Below are positions 35,244 to 44,134 of a DNA stretch of 64,000 bases, piece after piece. Under the pieces are notes generated by a model that saw nothing but the letters and a program-made list of their open reading frames with translations, ran no database searches and was not told where the DNA came from. Source of the stretch: Dryocola sp032000125 (GTDB taxonomy: Bacteria > Pseudomonadota > Gammaproteobacteria > Enterobacterales > Enterobacteriaceae); contig DAMALH010000002.1 of NCBI GenBank assembly GCA_032000125.1, forward strand, positions 106,558-170,557. The letters run 5' to 3'. A program made the translations under genes and the position numbers. How positions within the stretch are numbered: the first letter of the stretch is position 1; every line of letters starts with the position of its first letter.

Positions 35244-35412
35244 AAGCGCGGTTCCTGGTATCCGATAAGTAGAGCGCTCAGCTAGCGCTACAAAAGCAAT
35301 CTAACTAACATGAGGCTTAGTGTAGTTAATTTCAATGCCGGGTGATAAGCATAAGGCTGTATACTGCACACATTACGTAGTCCTTCTTAGTCTTTTGGAA
35401 ATCCTGCAAGCC

Positions 35413-36255
35413 ATGCTCAGTTATCGCCACAGCTTTCACGCCGGCAACCATGCCGACGTACTGAAACACACCGTTCAAAGCCTGATTCTTGAATCCTTAA
35501 AAGAGAAAGAGAAACCCTTTCTCTATCTCGACACCCACGCAGGCGCAGGCCGATACAAACTGAGCGGTGAACATGCCGAACGCACCGGTGAATACCTTGA
35601 AGGGATCGCGCGCATCTGGCAGCAGGACGACCTGCCGGAAGAGCTGGAGCCGTATATCCGCGCCGTTAAAGCTTATAATCAAAGCGGCCAGCTACGTTAC
35701 TATCCGGGCTCCCCGCTGATTGCACGCCATTTGCTGCGTGAGCAAGACAGCCTGCAGCTCACCGAACTGCATCCGTCGGACTTCCCGCTGCTGCGCGCTG
35801 AGTTTCAAAAAGACGGGCGCGCCCGCGTTGAGCGCGCCGACGGCTATATGCAGTTAAAGTCCAAACTGCCACCGGTTTCCCGCCGCGGCCTGATCCTCAT
35901 CGATCCGCCTTATGAGATTAAAACCGACTATCAGGACGTGGTGAAAGGCATCAGCGAAGGCTATAAACGCTTCGCCACCGGCACCTATGCCCTGTGGTAT
36001 CCGGTTGTCATGCGCCAGCAAATCAAACGCATGGTTCGCGATCTGGAAGAAACCGGCATCCGCCGCATTTTACAAATTGAACTCGCGGTGCGCCCGGACA
36101 GCGATCAGCGCGGCATGACGGCTTCCGGCATGATCGTTATCAACCCGCCGTGGAAGCTTGAGCAGCAAATGGCGAACGCCCTGCCCTGGCTGCACAAAAC
36201 GCTGGTGCCTGCTGGCACCGGGTCCACAACGCTTAGCTGGATCGTGCCGGAATAA
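35413..36255 (+). CDS. rlmJ: RlmJ, 23S rRNA m6A2030 methyltransferase
   Basis: SAM-dependent methyltransferase that makes m6A2030 in 23S rRNA, 280 residues as in E. coli. The ATG at 35413 gives MLSYRHSFHAGNHADVLKH; the ORF is open for 26 unconserved codons before it. The SAM motif is near LDTHAGAGRY and the catalytic motif IDPPYE is at about residues 164-169. Divergent from prlC, and converges on the bactofilin gene with 8 bases between stops. Confidence 0.96.
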   Translation: MLSYRHSFHAGNHADVLKHTVQSLILESLKEKEKPFLYLDTHAGAGRYKLSGEHAERTGEYLEGIARIWQQDDLPEELEPYIRAVKAYNQSGQLRYYPGSPLIARHLLREQDSLQLTELHPSDFPLLRAEFQKDGRARVERADGYMQLKSKLPPVSRRGLILIDPPYEIKTDYQDVVKGISEGYKRFATGTYALWYPVVMRQQIKRMVRDLEETGIRRILQIELAVRPDSDQRGMTASGMIVINPPWKLEQQMANALPWLHKTLVPAGTGSTTLSWIVPE

Positions 36256-36263
36256 CGCCGCGA

Positions 36264-36785
36264 TTAGCTCTGGGCTAGCGAGAGATGCACTGGATTTTCA
36301 CCGGGCTTCTCCCGCTGGCCCTTTTTAGTTTTTGCCGGGTGCTCTGAGGCTTGCTTCTCCATCGGCAGGCGCTCTGAACTGCCGGTAAAACAGCCGCCCG
36401 GGCGAATCGAAAACGCAGCGCTGCGAATCACGCCATCCATTTCTCCGTGCTCAAGCAACTCTATTTTTTCGCCGGTGCATACTCCCTGAACACGTCCGTT
36501 AATCATCATCGTCGGCGCGGTAAACTCCCCTTCAATATAGCCATCGCGCATCACGTGCACTATGCCATCCGTCAGGGTGATATTACCCAGCACTTTCCCG
36601 TAAATATGAATATCGCCCTCAATTTCGATATTGCCGGTAATAATCACGCCCTGAGCGATAACGGTGCTGCGACGGGCGGAGTGTGCGCTCACATCAGGCA
36701 GGTCTTCAGCAGGCGGAACAGCGGCCTGCGTCGGCGCTCCAGCGAGGGTTTTCTCAACGGTTTCCTGATTTCTTTTTTTAAACAT
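36264..36785 (-). CDS. Bactofilin / CcmA-like polymer-forming protein (soluble form)
   Basis: A 173-residue bactofilin: a central beta-helical domain (about 35-135) with repeating TVIAQGVIITGNIEIEGDI, YIEGEFTAPTMMINGRVQG and a basic tail. Such proteins polymerise without nucleotides and influence cell shape. The ATG at 36783-36785 (MFKKRNQET) has AAGGA 6 bases upstream. The frame continues upstream through two clear membrane helices (to about 36930), so a longer membrane form is likely; Proteus mirabilis CcmA is recalled to exist as long and short forms. The start of the long form is unresolved. Absent from this place in E. coli K-12. Confidence 0.85.
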   Translation of the reverse strand: MFKKRNQETVEKTLAGAPTQAAVPPAEDLPDVSAHSARRSTVIAQGVIITGNIEIEGDIHIYGKVLGNITLTDGIVHVMRDGYIEGEFTAPTMMINGRVQGVCTGEKIELLEHGEMDGVIRSAAFSIRPGGCFTGSSERLPMEKQASEHPAKTKKGQREKPGENPVHLSLAQS

Positions 36786-36987
36786 GTCCATTCCTTTTAG
36801 AGTGAGGATTAAATACAGCAAAAGGCAAAAAAATAGCGATGCAGCGGCGGCGTGCATCGCCGCTGACCAATGCAAAACGTAACAGGCAAGCGTACCAGCC
36901 CAGCTCAGCCAGGCGCCCCACAAAAGAACGTCCTTTTTTTGCAGGGCAGTTTTGATAAGTGACGGGGAAATAAGCCATCCTCTCCTT
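36786..36987 (-). other. Upstream membrane extension of the bactofilin gene with out-of-frame start
   Basis: In the bactofilin frame this stretch encodes about 60 residues with two transmembrane helices (LLWGAWLSWAGTLACYVL and AAAASLFFCLLLYLILTL). It has no in-frame ATG, GTG or TTG near the only good ribosome-binding site (AAGGAG, 36982-36987). The ATG right after that site (36976-36978) is one frame off. Its frame runs 66 codons and stops across the internal bactofilin ATG. A seven-A tract lies at 36934-36940. Promoter-like TATACT lies just upstream. Confidence 0.6.
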
Positions 36988-37178
36988 GTTGCTATAATGC
37001 GTCCGGGGACAGGGAGTATATAAAACGTGCATCCCGCCACTATGTTCTGAGTCAGAAACTGAGCGGATTTATCGCAAATCGACGCGCCCTATCACAGCCA
37101 TAGAAGCACCCTTTGCGGCTTTGCGAGCTAACGCGTTACAATCCCGGCAATTAATTTCTTACTGATGGAAACCTGCAG

Positions 37179-38531
37179 ATGACCAGACATTATGACTACC
37201 TCGCCATTGGCGGCGGCAGCGGCGGTATCGCCTCTATCAACCGTGCGGCAATGTATGGCAAGAAGTGCGCACTGATTGAGGCAAAAGATCTGGGCGGGAC
37301 TTGCGTGAACGTAGGTTGCGTGCCGAAAAAGGTCATGTGGCACGCGGCGCAAATCGCTGAGGCTATTCATAACTATGGCCCGGACTACGGTTTTGACACC
37401 ACGGTGAACCGCTTCGACTGGGACAAACTCATCGCCAGCCGCACCGCATACATCGACCGCATTCACACCTCTTATGACAACGTGCTGGGCAAAAACAACG
37501 TCGATGTCATCCGTGGTTTTGCCCGCTTTGTTGATGCCCGCACGGTAGAAGTGAACGGCGAAACCATCACCGCCGACCATATTCTAATCGCCACCGGCGG
37601 CCGTCCAGTCCACCCGGCTATTCCGGGCGTGGAACACGGCATTGATTCCGATGGATTCTTTGCGCTGCCGGCGTTGCCAAAACGGGTTGCCGTGGTTGGC
37701 GCGGGTTATATCGCCGTGGAAATCGCAGGGGTGGTCAACGCGCTGGGGTCTGAAACCCATCTGTTTGTGCGTAAACACGCGCCGCTGCGCACCTTCGATC
37801 CGCTGATCGTGGAGACACTGCTGGAAGTGATCAACGCCGAAGGCCCTACGCTGCACACCCAGGCCGTGCCGAAAGCGGTGGAAAAAAATGCCGACGGCAG
37901 CCTGACGCTGCATCTGGAAGATGGCCGTTCAGAAACGGTAGATTGCCTGATTTGGGCGATTGGCCGCGAGCCGGCAACGGACAACTTTAACCTTGCCGCC
38001 ACGGGCGTGAAAACCAACGCTCAGGGCTATATTGACGTTGATAAGTTCCAGAACACCAGCGTAGCGGGTATTTATGCCGTGGGCGATAACACCGGTGCGG
38101 TGGAGCTGACGCCGGTTGCCGTTGCTGCGGGTCGCCGCCTGTCCGAGCGCCTGTTTAACAACAAGCCGGACGAACATCTGGACTTCAGCAATATCCCTAC
38201 CGTGGTCTTTAGCCACCCGCCAATCGGCACCGTAGGGTTAACCGAACCCCAGGCGCGCGAGCAGTACGGCGACGATAACGTGAAGGTTTATAAATCGTCC
38301 TTCACCGCGATGTACACAGCGGTAACTTCGCACCGTCAGCCATGCCGCATGAAGCTGGTATGTGCGGGCGCGGACGAGAAAATCGTCGGCATTCACGGTA
38401 TCGGCTACGGCATGGACGAAATGCTGCAGGGCTTTGCGGTAGCGCTGAAAATGGGCGCAACCAAAAAAGACTTCGATAACACCGTAGCGATTCACCCGAC
38501 CGGCGCCGAAGAATTTGTCACCATGCGTTAA
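37179..38531 (+). CDS. gor: Gor, glutathione reductase
   Basis: NADPH- and FAD-dependent glutathione reductase, 450 residues as in E. coli; keeps cytoplasmic glutathione reduced. N-terminal FAD motif GGGSGGIAS at about 11-19, redox-active disulfide C42-VNVG-C47, NADPH-binding GAGYIAVEIAG in the middle, and the C-terminal catalytic HPTGAEE. Monocistronic, ending at a terminator shared with the convergent LysR gene. In E. coli the ars and gad genes follow; here an unrelated accessory block does. Confidence 0.98.
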   Translation: MTRHYDYLAIGGGSGGIASINRAAMYGKKCALIEAKDLGGTCVNVGCVPKKVMWHAAQIAEAIHNYGPDYGFDTTVNRFDWDKLIASRTAYIDRIHTSYDNVLGKNNVDVIRGFARFVDARTVEVNGETITADHILIATGGRPVHPAIPGVEHGIDSDGFFALPALPKRVAVVGAGYIAVEIAGVVNALGSETHLFVRKHAPLRTFDPLIVETLLEVINAEGPTLHTQAVPKAVEKNADGSLTLHLEDGRSETVDCLIWAIGREPATDNFNLAATGVKTNAQGYIDVDKFQNTSVAGIYAVGDNTGAVELTPVAVAAGRRLSERLFNNKPDEHLDFSNIPTVVFSHPPIGTVGLTEPQAREQYGDDNVKVYKSSFTAMYTAVTSHRQPCRMKLVCAGADEKIVGIHGIGYGMDEMLQGFAVALKMGATKKDFDNTVAIHPTGAEEFVTMR

Positions 38532-38562
38532 GAAGAAGGCCTTGTGACTTCGTAAACGCTTA

Positions 38563-38590
38563 GAGGCTGGCAACAGGCCAGCCTTCTTTT
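38563..38590. terminator. gor: Terminator between gor and the convergent LysR gene
   Basis: AGGCTGGC/GCCAGCCT 8-bp stem with a 5-base loop followed by TTCTTTTT, about 30 bases past the gor stop and touching the LysR stop codon. Confidence 0.85.
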
Positions 38591-39474
38591 TACATTTTCA
38601 TATAATCAATGAGCGCCCTAAGCTTTGGCGCCTGATTTTTTCTGTTGGGGAAAAATAGATAAAAACCATCAAAATCTGGCAGCCAGTTATCCAGCAGCGT
38701 TATAAGCTCGCCGCTGGAAATATACTTAAGATATGTTTCCTCCATACCGTAGCTAATTCCACCGCCTGCACAGGCAGTGCGCAGCATAACCCCCATATCA
38801 TTTGTCGTCAGTACAGGCTTAACAGCCAGCGTGAATTCGCGCCCGTTCTCGGCAAATTCCCAGCGCCAGGCCGGTTCAGTCGGTGATTTTCGCCAGCCTA
38901 TACAGCGATGCTCAAGCAGGTCGCGCGGATGCTGTGGAATAGCGTGGCCGGCAAGATATAGAGGTGATGCAACGACCACCTGTCGCTGGCGTGTGGAGAC
39001 CCGCACCGCAATCATATCCTGCGCGATACACTCACCCAACTGTACTCCCGCATCATAGCCTTCGGCGACGATATCAACCTCAGCATCTGTAACCGTAATA
39101 TCCAGCTCAATATGCGGATAGCGGGAAATAAATCCTGCCAGTAGCTCACCAGAGATAAAACGCTCCGCGATAGAAGAAACTGCCAGCCGTAAACGCCCGC
39201 GCGGGATCCCGCTTTGTTCGACAATGTCATCGCAGGCAAGCTGCAACTCGCCGATGGCGGGTGCAACTCGTTGATAGAGCTGCTCGCCGGCCTCAGTCAG
39301 GCTAATACTGCGGGTAGTGCGTTGTACCAGAGAAACGCCCAGCCGGTCTTCGAGACGTCGAAGGCCCTGGCTAATAGCAGGACGGGTGACCCCAAGCCGT
39401 TCGGCTGCGACTCGGAAGTTGCGGGTTTCAGCAATGGTTACAAATACTTCCAGGGCATTTTTATCCAGCATCAT
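38590..39474 (-). CDS. LysR-family transcriptional regulator, divergent from an SDR gene
   Basis: A 294-residue LysR-type regulator. The winged helix-turn-helix is at the N-terminus (ALEVFVTIAETRNFRVAAERL then GVTRPAISQGLRRLEDRLG), and the effector-binding domain starts near residue 90 (GRLRLAVSSIAERF). It resembles CrgA/YafC-type regulators. A second ATG one codon later is also possible. It is divergent from the SDR gene at 39576 across about 100 bases. TTGGTTA at 39474-39480 and TAACCAA at 39553-39559 form an inverted pair at the two edges of that gap. Control of the SDR gene is inferred from the arrangement. Confidence 0.9.
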   Translation of the reverse strand: MMLDKNALEVFVTIAETRNFRVAAERLGVTRPAISQGLRRLEDRLGVSLVQRTTRSISLTEAGEQLYQRVAPAIGELQLACDDIVEQSGIPRGRLRLAVSSIAERFISGELLAGFISRYPHIELDITVTDAEVDIVAEGYDAGVQLGECIAQDMIAVRVSTRQRQVVVASPLYLAGHAIPQHPRDLLEHRCIGWRKSPTEPAWRWEFAENGREFTLAVKPVLTTNDMGVMLRTACAGGGISYGMEETYLKYISSGELITLLDNWLPDFDGFYLFFPNRKNQAPKLRALIDYMKM

Positions 39475-39575
39475 TGGTTAGCTTATGTTAACAGTGAAGT
39501 AATGAATAGATGGATTTTATTTATAACTGAAGCCACTTACGATAACCACTCTTAACCAAATGAGCAGGAGCACGT

Positions 39576-40301
39576 ATGAACAGTAAAGTGGTTTTGATCA
39601 CCGGCGCTTCCAGCGGTATAGGCGCTGGTATTGCCCTTGAACTAGCGAAAGCGGGTATGACGTTATTGCTCGGCGCTCGTCGTACCGATCGCCTTCAGGC
39701 TCTGGCGCAGACCTGCAGTCAGTACAATACTGAAGTGGTATGGCAGGCTCTGGACGTCACTGATAAAGCATCGGTTCAGGTCTTTGTCGATACGGCGCTG
39801 GCGCGCTGGGGCCATATTGATGTCATGATTAATAATGCTGGCGTAATGCCGCTGTCGCCAATGGCAGAATTAAAAGTTGAAGAGTGGGAGCTGACGGTTA
39901 ACGTCAATATTAAAGGCGTACTCTATGGCATCTACGCTGCACTACCGGGCATGCTGGCGAGAAACAGCGGGCATATTATAAATATTGGCTCTGTGGGGGC
40001 ACTTTCAGTGACGCCGACGGCCGCCGTTTATTGCGCCTCAAAATATGCCGTACGGGCTATTTCTGACGGCCTTCGCCAGGAAAACAGAGCCTTGCGAGTC
40101 ACCTGTGTTCATCCCGGCGTGGTGGAGAGTGAGCTTGCCGATATCATCACTGATGAGGCCACCGCAACCATGATGCGTGACTACAGGTCTATTGCAATAA
40201 CCCCTGATGCGATTGGCCGGGCGGTTCGTTATGCCATTGAGCAACCGGATGAGGTCGAGGTAAGTGAAATCGTTGTTCGCCCGACAAAAAGTCCTTATTG
40301 A
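39576..40301 (+). CDS. Short-chain dehydrogenase/reductase (classical SDR)
   Basis: A 241-residue NAD(P)-dependent oxidoreductase. Nucleotide motif TGASSGIG (about 8-15), R-rich ARRTDR that favours NADPH, NNAG at about 88-91, catalytic Ser in INIGSVG and the YCASK motif at about 151-155. GCAGGAG lies just before the ATG. It resembles clavulanate-dehydrogenase-like/YdfG-like SDRs. The substrate is unknown. Probably regulated by the divergent LysR protein. Confidence 0.9.
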   Translation: MNSKVVLITGASSGIGAGIALELAKAGMTLLLGARRTDRLQALAQTCSQYNTEVVWQALDVTDKASVQVFVDTALARWGHIDVMINNAGVMPLSPMAELKVEEWELTVNVNIKGVLYGIYAALPGMLARNSGHIINIGSVGALSVTPTAAVYCASKYAVRAISDGLRQENRALRVTCVHPGVVESELADIITDEATATMMRDYRSIAITPDAIGRAVRYAIEQPDEVEVSEIVVRPTKSPY

Positions 40302-40431
40302 GTAACCGGCTACCTTCTAAGGAGGTAGCATTCTCAGAATGCCCCCCGCTCTTACAGATAACGATAATCCCGCCCAGCTTCTGGCAAAGTCGCTGGCGCG
40401 TTTATCTCAACGAGCCAGGTTTTTTAAGCCG

Positions 40432-42072
40432 CTACCGCATCGCGTTATAAATCGCCTGCTGAATATCCACTTCATCCGTGCTTACTGGTTCTGGCCGCAG
40501 GCCCTGCGCTTTGGCTTCGTCGTAACGCCTCTGTTGGGCCGCCTGGCGCAGCAAGGCTCTTTCAAGCTCTTCTTTCTGACGCCTTACCACGCCCGGCGTG
40601 CTGCAAAAAGTTTGCAGGAAATTTTTGCGCATTGAGGTCAGGCTTTGCCCGTCTTTCATCGCCTGGGCTATGGTATTCATCATCCTGCGGCAAGGACGAA
40701 CTTCATCCATTTGCGTGCGATATTGCAGCAGCGTGGTCAGCGCGTCGCGGTAATCTGCGGCCAGAGCGGATTCAGCGTATGAGGCTTTCCAGTTCATCCC
40801 ACCCTGCATAAACAGCCGGATAATACGTGAATCCCCGCGCGTTATGGCCAGATGCAGGCTGTTTTCATCCCAGGTGACGCCCATATTTGCCAGCATATCG
40901 CGTGGACTATTATTTTCAGGCGCATGCTCAGCGGCCATTACCTTCGTCGCCACCTGCGGCGCAGCAGCGTCTTGCGAGGGACGGGTTGCATCGCCGAAGA
41001 TCGTTAACGCGAACACCGCCATCCCGATAATCGCCACGCCGACTATGCCCCAAAGCGCCACGGAAGCGGTATCCGCCGCGTCGTGACGTTTGTTAGCATT
41101 GCGCAACTCAGGGCCTTCGATAGTATCTCTGACCTCTTCGTTATCGCCGCCGTTTGCCGCATGTTTTTTCTGCGCCTGAGCGATAAATTCCTGCAGTTCA
41201 GCCTCATCTTCCACAAGCAAAACCGCAGGGTTGACCTTTGTGCGCCCTTCATCAAACGCACGCTGAACCGGCGCGCTGGTTTCCTGGTAATAGTTATCCA
41301 GCAACGCCATTTGCACCGTGGTAAGTGGACGCTGCTGCATCAGGTCATTGCGGATTTGGCGAATATCATCCAGAAAGGTTTGCAGGGTTTTGCGCTTGTC
41401 GATAAGGAAACTAAGCTGAGGGGCATTTTGATAGAGCGCCGCATAGTGGCGAGCAAACTCCTTTTTATCCACCACAAGGAGCGATAGCTCGCTAAAGCGC
41501 AGGCCGCTGAGAATATCGCCACGATCGGCATTTTTGAGCCAGCGCCGGACATTATCGCCGCCAAACTGTCTCTTAAGCTGATTAACGAGCTGCGCCTGGC
41601 TACCCCATGCGCTGTTAATCAGCCCGCGAAGCATCAGTTCCAGCGCGCGAATTTGCCGCTGCGCCATCTGTTGCTGCGCCTCGCCGCCGGTGGATAAATC
41701 GGTGGAATAGCCCAACAGCGGCTGCTTGCTGCGCACAAGTTCGAGATAGCTCACAAAGCGCAACGCGGAAATCAACTGGTTTCCGCTGACCTCCTGCCCG
41801 CTTTCATACTGCGGAACAAGCTGCTGCAGATGGCGTAACAGCAGGGTGAACTGCGAAATCTCCGCATCGTTAAGGTTAAGACGACGCGCCACCGCAGCCC
41901 AGCTTCCCATACCCTGACGGGCCTGTTCGAGCTGTTGAAAAAACCATTGCGGATCTTTGCCATCCGCGGCGCGAATTTTAAGTAACGGAAGGATTTGTAA
42001 CGAGGCCTGACGAATCACACTCAGGCAAGTCTCAAACTTATCCCGTGTCAGCAGCTGTGCGTTGCTGGTCAT
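40432..42072 (-). CDS. STY4199-type HEPN-domain membrane protein
   Basis: A 546-residue protein from the ATG at 42070-42072 (AAGGA upstream); 52 earlier in-frame codons are rejected. An all-helical N-terminal region (about 1-290) matches what I remember of the STY4199-family HEPN proteins. A charged linker and one membrane helix at about 336-358 follow. The last 145 residues contain an ankyrin-like stretch (SLHLAITRGDSRIIRLFMQGG). The likely HEPN motif reads R241-N-D-L-M-Q246, with glutamine where RNases have histidine, so nuclease activity is doubtful. Function unknown; HEPN relatives are often in toxin or defence contexts. Confidence 0.78.
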   Translation of the reverse strand: MTSNAQLLTRDKFETCLSVIRQASLQILPLLKIRAADGKDPQWFFQQLEQARQGMGSWAAVARRLNLNDAEISQFTLLLRHLQQLVPQYESGQEVSGNQLISALRFVSYLELVRSKQPLLGYSTDLSTGGEAQQQMAQRQIRALELMLRGLINSAWGSQAQLVNQLKRQFGGDNVRRWLKNADRGDILSGLRFSELSLLVVDKKEFARHYAALYQNAPQLSFLIDKRKTLQTFLDDIRQIRNDLMQQRPLTTVQMALLDNYYQETSAPVQRAFDEGRTKVNPAVLLVEDEAELQEFIAQAQKKHAANGGDNEEVRDTIEGPELRNANKRHDAADTASVALWGIVGVAIIGMAVFALTIFGDATRPSQDAAAPQVATKVMAAEHAPENNSPRDMLANMGVTWDENSLHLAITRGDSRIIRLFMQGGMNWKASYAESALAADYRDALTTLLQYRTQMDEVRPCRRMMNTIAQAMKDGQSLTSMRKNFLQTFCSTPGVVRRQKEELERALLRQAAQQRRYDEAKAQGLRPEPVSTDEVDIQQAIYNAMR

Positions 42073-42242
42073 AATTATCCTTATATTAAGGTAACTGGCG
42101 CATAAGCGCCTGACGCGAGCGGGTCGCGTCGTCCATCTGCGATGGTAATTTTTATGGTTATTGGCTGCGGGTAGAGATGCGCCATTAAAGCGGAGTTTAG
42201 CGCAGCGGCTTTCGAGTCTATGCCGCAAAAAGAGGGGAAAAG

Positions 42243-43661
42243 TTAAGCATTTTCCAGAACATGGCTTAACGCTTCACCGGTTTTACGCAGCGCCGCTTCG
42301 ATTGCATCATCTACCGGCAAAGCATAGTTCAGACGCAGACAATTACGGTACTTTCCCGATGCAGAAAGTAGCGATCCGACGGCAATATGAATATTTTTCT
42401 CCCGCAGAGCGCAGCAAACCGGCACAACATCGATATTCTCCGGCAGCTCAACCCACATCATAAAACCGCCCTGCGGACGGCTGACGCAGATGCCGCAGGG
42501 AAAATATTGCCGCACCCGGCATGTAAACACCTCAAGGTTACGCTGGTATTGCTGACGCATGCGGCGAAGATGGCGATGGTAGTTACCGTTACGAATAAAC
42601 TCAGCCACCGCCATCTGGGCAAAAGTACCGGTGCTGCCGGTAACGATGTATTTCATGTGGAGCGCGCGATCGAGATAGCGCCCAGGCACAATCCAGCCCA
42701 CCCGCAGCCCCGGCGCCAGCGTTTTAGAAAATGAGCTGCACAGCAGCACGCGGCCATCCAGATCGAGGGATTTTATCGTCATCGGGCGTGGATATTCATA
42801 GGCGAGTTCGCCGTAAACATCGTCTTCAATAATCGCAATATCAAAGCGCTGAGCGAGATTAAGCACCGCCCTTTTACGCGCCTCCGGCATGATAAAACCG
42901 AGCGGATTATTGCAGTTCGGCACCAGGATTACCGCTTTGATCGGCCACTGCTCAAGCGCCAGCTCCAGCGCTTCGACGCTGATACCCGTTACGGAATCGG
43001 TCGGTATTTCAATCACTTTGATGCCGAAGGCGCGCAGCATTTGCATGGTGCCGTGAAACGACGGCGACTCCACCGCCACAATATCGCCCGGCTCGCAAAC
43101 CGCGCGGATCGCAATAGACAACGCCTCATGGCAGCCGTTGGTAATAAGAATATCTTCAGCGGTCGCAACGCATCCGCTGTCCAGCATCAGACGGGAAATC
43201 TGCTCGCGCAGCGCGCGCATCCCGTAAACGCTGTCATAGCCCAGCAGCTCGGCTTCCTGATACTGCGCGATACGGCTCAGTTCACGCCACAAGGGCTTGA
43301 TGGTGGGTTGCGTCACGTCCGGCGCTCCGCTGCCAAAAGCAACCACCTCGCACTCCTCACGGGAAAGCAGTTGCTCCAGCACCGCGTCCCACTGGGTAAT
43401 TTCAACCGGTCGCTGCACCGGGCGGGTCAACTGCGGGACCGGCGGCTGCGCTTTGCGCTGGGTAACGAAATAGCCGGAACGCGGCTGCGGCGAGATAAGC
43501 TGCCGATCTTCAAGAAGATGGTAGGCCTGCTGAACGGTGCTGATACTGACGCCGTGCTCGCTGCTGAGGCTTCTTACCGAAGGCAGCCGCTCGCCGCTGC
43601 GATACAGCCCCTGTTCGATGCGTTCCGCCAGTAAAGTGGCGAGATGCTGGTAGCGCGTCAT
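42243..43661 (-). CDS. yjiR: YjiR, MocR/GntR-type regulator with aminotransferase domain
   Basis: A 472-residue MocR-family regulator: N-terminal GntR winged helix (YRSGERLPSVRSLSSEHGVS near 20-39), then a fold-type I PLP-binding aminotransferase-like domain. The PLP lysine is in SSFSKTLAPGLRVGW and the Asn/Asp contacts are in PNCNNPLG and IEDDVYGE. The first 90 residues are nearly identical to E. coli YjiR (470). The divergent DUF1127 gene matches yjiS, the same neighbour as in E. coli, though there the pair is located near 98 min rather than here. MocR proteins usually control an adjacent gene, probably yjiS. Confidence 0.85.
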   Translation of the reverse strand: MTRYQHLATLLAERIEQGLYRSGERLPSVRSLSSEHGVSISTVQQAYHLLEDRQLISPQPRSGYFVTQRKAQPPVPQLTRPVQRPVEITQWDAVLEQLLSREECEVVAFGSGAPDVTQPTIKPLWRELSRIAQYQEAELLGYDSVYGMRALREQISRLMLDSGCVATAEDILITNGCHEALSIAIRAVCEPGDIVAVESPSFHGTMQMLRAFGIKVIEIPTDSVTGISVEALELALEQWPIKAVILVPNCNNPLGFIMPEARKRAVLNLAQRFDIAIIEDDVYGELAYEYPRPMTIKSLDLDGRVLLCSSFSKTLAPGLRVGWIVPGRYLDRALHMKYIVTGSTGTFAQMAVAEFIRNGNYHRHLRRMRQQYQRNLEVFTCRVRQYFPCGICVSRPQGGFMMWVELPENIDVVPVCCALREKNIHIAVGSLLSASGKYRNCLRLNYALPVDDAIEAALRKTGEALSHVLENA

Positions 43662-43837
43662 GCTGTATCCTCACGATTAACCATACAGTTTCCCAGACCA
43701 GTACAGAGCGCGGGAAAAAATGTAATTCAGTTCATGTTTTAGCCTTTGTGTATGTTAAATAAAAGTGATTTTTGAATCTGTCTGCGATCTGTATGGCGGC
43801 GCATGATGACCCTCAACGCGGCAAGAGGAGAAGCATC

Positions 43838-44011
43838 ATGGGTTACGAAGAAAATCGCCCTCATAAACCTTTCTATGGCTTTGTGATGATTTATCACTAC
43901 TTTCGGAAAAGATGGGTGCAGCGCCGAAACGCCCGGGCTTTACAGGGGCTCAGCAAGGAGCAACTAAGGGACATTGGGCTAACGCAGGATGACCTGTCAC
44001 GCTGGAAATAG
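43838..44011 (+). CDS. yjiS: YjiS, DUF1127 small protein
   Basis: A 57-residue basic protein. The C-terminus carries the DUF1127 signature (RRNARALQGLSKEQLRDIGLTQDDL). The ATG at 43838 is preceded by AGAGGAG; 22 codons before it in the open frame are ignored. Small DUF1127 proteins in other bacteria bind RNA and affect phosphate or carbon metabolism; nothing is known for this one. It faces away from yjiR and has its own terminator. Confidence 0.85.
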   Translation: MGYEENRPHKPFYGFVMIYHYFRKRWVQRRNARALQGLSKEQLRDIGLTQDDLSRWK

Positions 44012-44020
44012 TCTTTCCTG

Positions 44021-44051
44021 ACGGCGGCGGATATCCACCGCCGTTATTTTT
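44021..44051 (+). terminator. yjiS: Rho-independent terminator after yjiS
   Basis: ACGGCGG/CCGCCGT 7-bp stem, with further pairs after one mismatch, followed by TATTTTT, 10 bases past the yjiS stop. Confidence 0.85.
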
Positions 44052-44134
44052 GTCACGCTCGGTTATAAGACGAACGGCTGACCTTATGCCAGGCTTAACA
44101 GGTGTACCTCGAAGCGCTAACTCAAGGAGTAGCT

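Noticed and set aside
40339..40635. 98-codon plus-strand ORF overlapping the end of the HEPN-family gene
   Set aside because: No ribosome-binding site; two thirds is antisense to the HEPN gene; no family resemblance.
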